A stretch of DNA of 22,097 nt from Mnemiopsis leidyi (taxonomy: Eukaryota; Ctenophora; Tentaculata; Lobata; Bolinopsidae), in NCBI GenBank assembly GCA_000226015.1, contig JH153073.1:5626-27722 (forward strand). Reading direction: 5' to 3'. Shown in pieces: positions 20,830-22,097 of this stretch. The number at the start of each line of letters is the position of its first letter. The stretch's first letter is position 1. Below the pieces are notes generated by a model, which worked only from the letters and a program-made list of their open reading frames with translations, was not told the origin of the DNA and ran no database searches. The position numbers were made by a program, and so were the translations under genes.

Positions 20830-22097
20830 GTAAGTGAGATTTGTTACGGATGTAGCTTTAATAATAATGGTTATTTAAGTATACATAATACGAGTTTTGA
20901 CGGTTGACTTATATACTGTTGCTTTGACCAATATCTAGCTTGTAATTTAGAGGCAGCTGTGTGTATAGAAAAAGATCTGATATCTTGCACGACAGCAATC
21001 TAATTAGCATTCAAGAAAACAGCGAATAGCGATGACAAAGTTCAGTCTTTAGGAGCGTGAACAGCAGTCATGAAATTTGTCTCCCTACTATGACATTATT
21101 TACATGCGACAGATATAATAACGAAATAACTGGAATGTCATAAAATTAACAAAGTACCTTTGCTTTGTCGTCTTACTCTCTAGAAACTAGATAGAACTTC
21201 TTCTTATGACAACTCCTTTGTCATCAATTACTTTGTTCTGTTGGAATATTGTACGTAAAAATAATGTTTGCTTCTGAAAAGTTGTGGACTAAGAAACAAA
21301 GATAAAGATGAAATGAGCAATGAGCTTCTGCAAGGAAGCAACACGCCCCATTTAGCACATGAATCTGCGGCTTGAAACAGCAATAACGCACATTAAATAA
21401 AGTAGAAAAAAATTATAGTAGCACTACTAGGTTGTTAGTCTGGAATTTGATCTTTATTAATGACAAACCGATTGCAAAGGACTAAACCAATGGGAAGGAC
21501 TAAACGTTCGAAAATTCCGGGACAGTTGCTAATAGTTACTTAGTTGAATCCCATTGTCGCAGAATTCACGTGCGTGCCAACCTGACACAGCGACAGATTG
21601 TTATCATGACCTTATCTTATTGTCATTTACTTCGTTATTAGTCAATAGTAATTACTATCAGTCAATAGTAATTTGATGCGGAATTAAAGGAAAATATCAT
21701 GAGTTCGATAGTTAAGTAAAAGTTATCCTAATACATACACTAAAAGTTTAGGAAAAGAAGCTCTAGGCACAATCAGAATTTTCAGTAACGTTACGGTTAA
21801 TAATGCTCCAATATTTGTTCTCCTGGGAAATCCCAAGTCAGACACCTAACCCTGACTAAATGTACCCGGAAAAGTCCCGCTATATCCCCTGACTGTACTT
21901 CATGTTAGTCTCCTTAAATTTCTGTTGCTAGCAGAGGAAGAGCTCTCAACTCGCACTGACGAGTTTCTAACACTCTTGTTCGGCTGACAACAATTTCACC
22001 TTTAGTCGTTACACCGTACTTACTTTACTGAGGTTGCGTTGTGTTCTATCGTTTTGTTTGGGTTTAGTTATCTATAGATAACTAAATCGTTTCATCA
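20830..22097 (+). other. RasGEF intron, open at the right window edge
   Basis: No exon continuing the RasGEF domain was found and no other gene is supported. A 13-base direct repeat (GTCAATAGTAATT) occurs twice at about 21642-21674. Confidence 0.5.

Overview
This is an AT-rich stretch of animal nuclear DNA, most likely from an invertebrate. The evidence is spliced genes with GT/AG introns and pyrimidine-rich acceptors, one very large intron, a tRNA-derived SINE-like element, an inverted-repeat (MITE-like) element and several minisatellites. I cannot name the species or phylum. There is no bacterial-style operon, CRISPR array or phage module.

The plus strand carries the middle of a Ras-family guanine nucleotide exchange factor (RasGEF) gene. 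Five exons can be placed: 433-504 (less certain), 1102-1246, 19014-19142, 20467-20571 and 20762-20829. Their phases fit together and the last four give about 148 contiguous residues of a RasGEF (CDC25-like) domain. Both ends of the gene lie outside the window. Exons 1102-1246 and 19014-19142 join in the same phase with nothing obviously missing, so the intron between them is about 17.8 kb.

Inside that intron, on the opposite strand, sit three tandem paralogous genes: A (3708-5841), B (8306-10040) and C (10600-12474). I rebuilt each from four exons, with exon sizes 91, 96/96/102, 48 and 629/770/752 nt, and every intron in phase 1. Each encodes a four-pass membrane protein of 287, 334 or 330 residues. 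The layout is a very short N-terminus, TM1, a tiny outer loop, TM2 ending in RWLQV, a basic inner loop, TM3, a large outer loop, TM4 with an embedded histidine and asparagine, and an acidic tail with a conserved Gly-Tyr. Topology resembles tetraspanins, but the CCG signature is absent. B and C carry an identically spaced ten-cysteine module in the large loop. A has instead a Ser/Thr/Asn-rich, sequon-rich, acidic loop. I do not recognise this family, and it is the best candidate here for an undescribed system, perhaps a cell-surface receptor or adhesion family.

The rest is intronic or intergenic. It holds a 41-42 bp tandem array at the left edge, a SINE-like element (about 751-1010), a 33 bp minisatellite (2176-2439), a MITE-like element in intron 1 of gene A (about 5147-5585), a 105 bp tandem duplication (7608-7817), and about 5 kb without a recognisable gene upstream of gene C. 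Further right are a large tandem duplication (17562-18936) containing a strict 10 bp array of YY1-like sites, and a 30 bp repeat (20115-20204). The window ends in a RasGEF intron.
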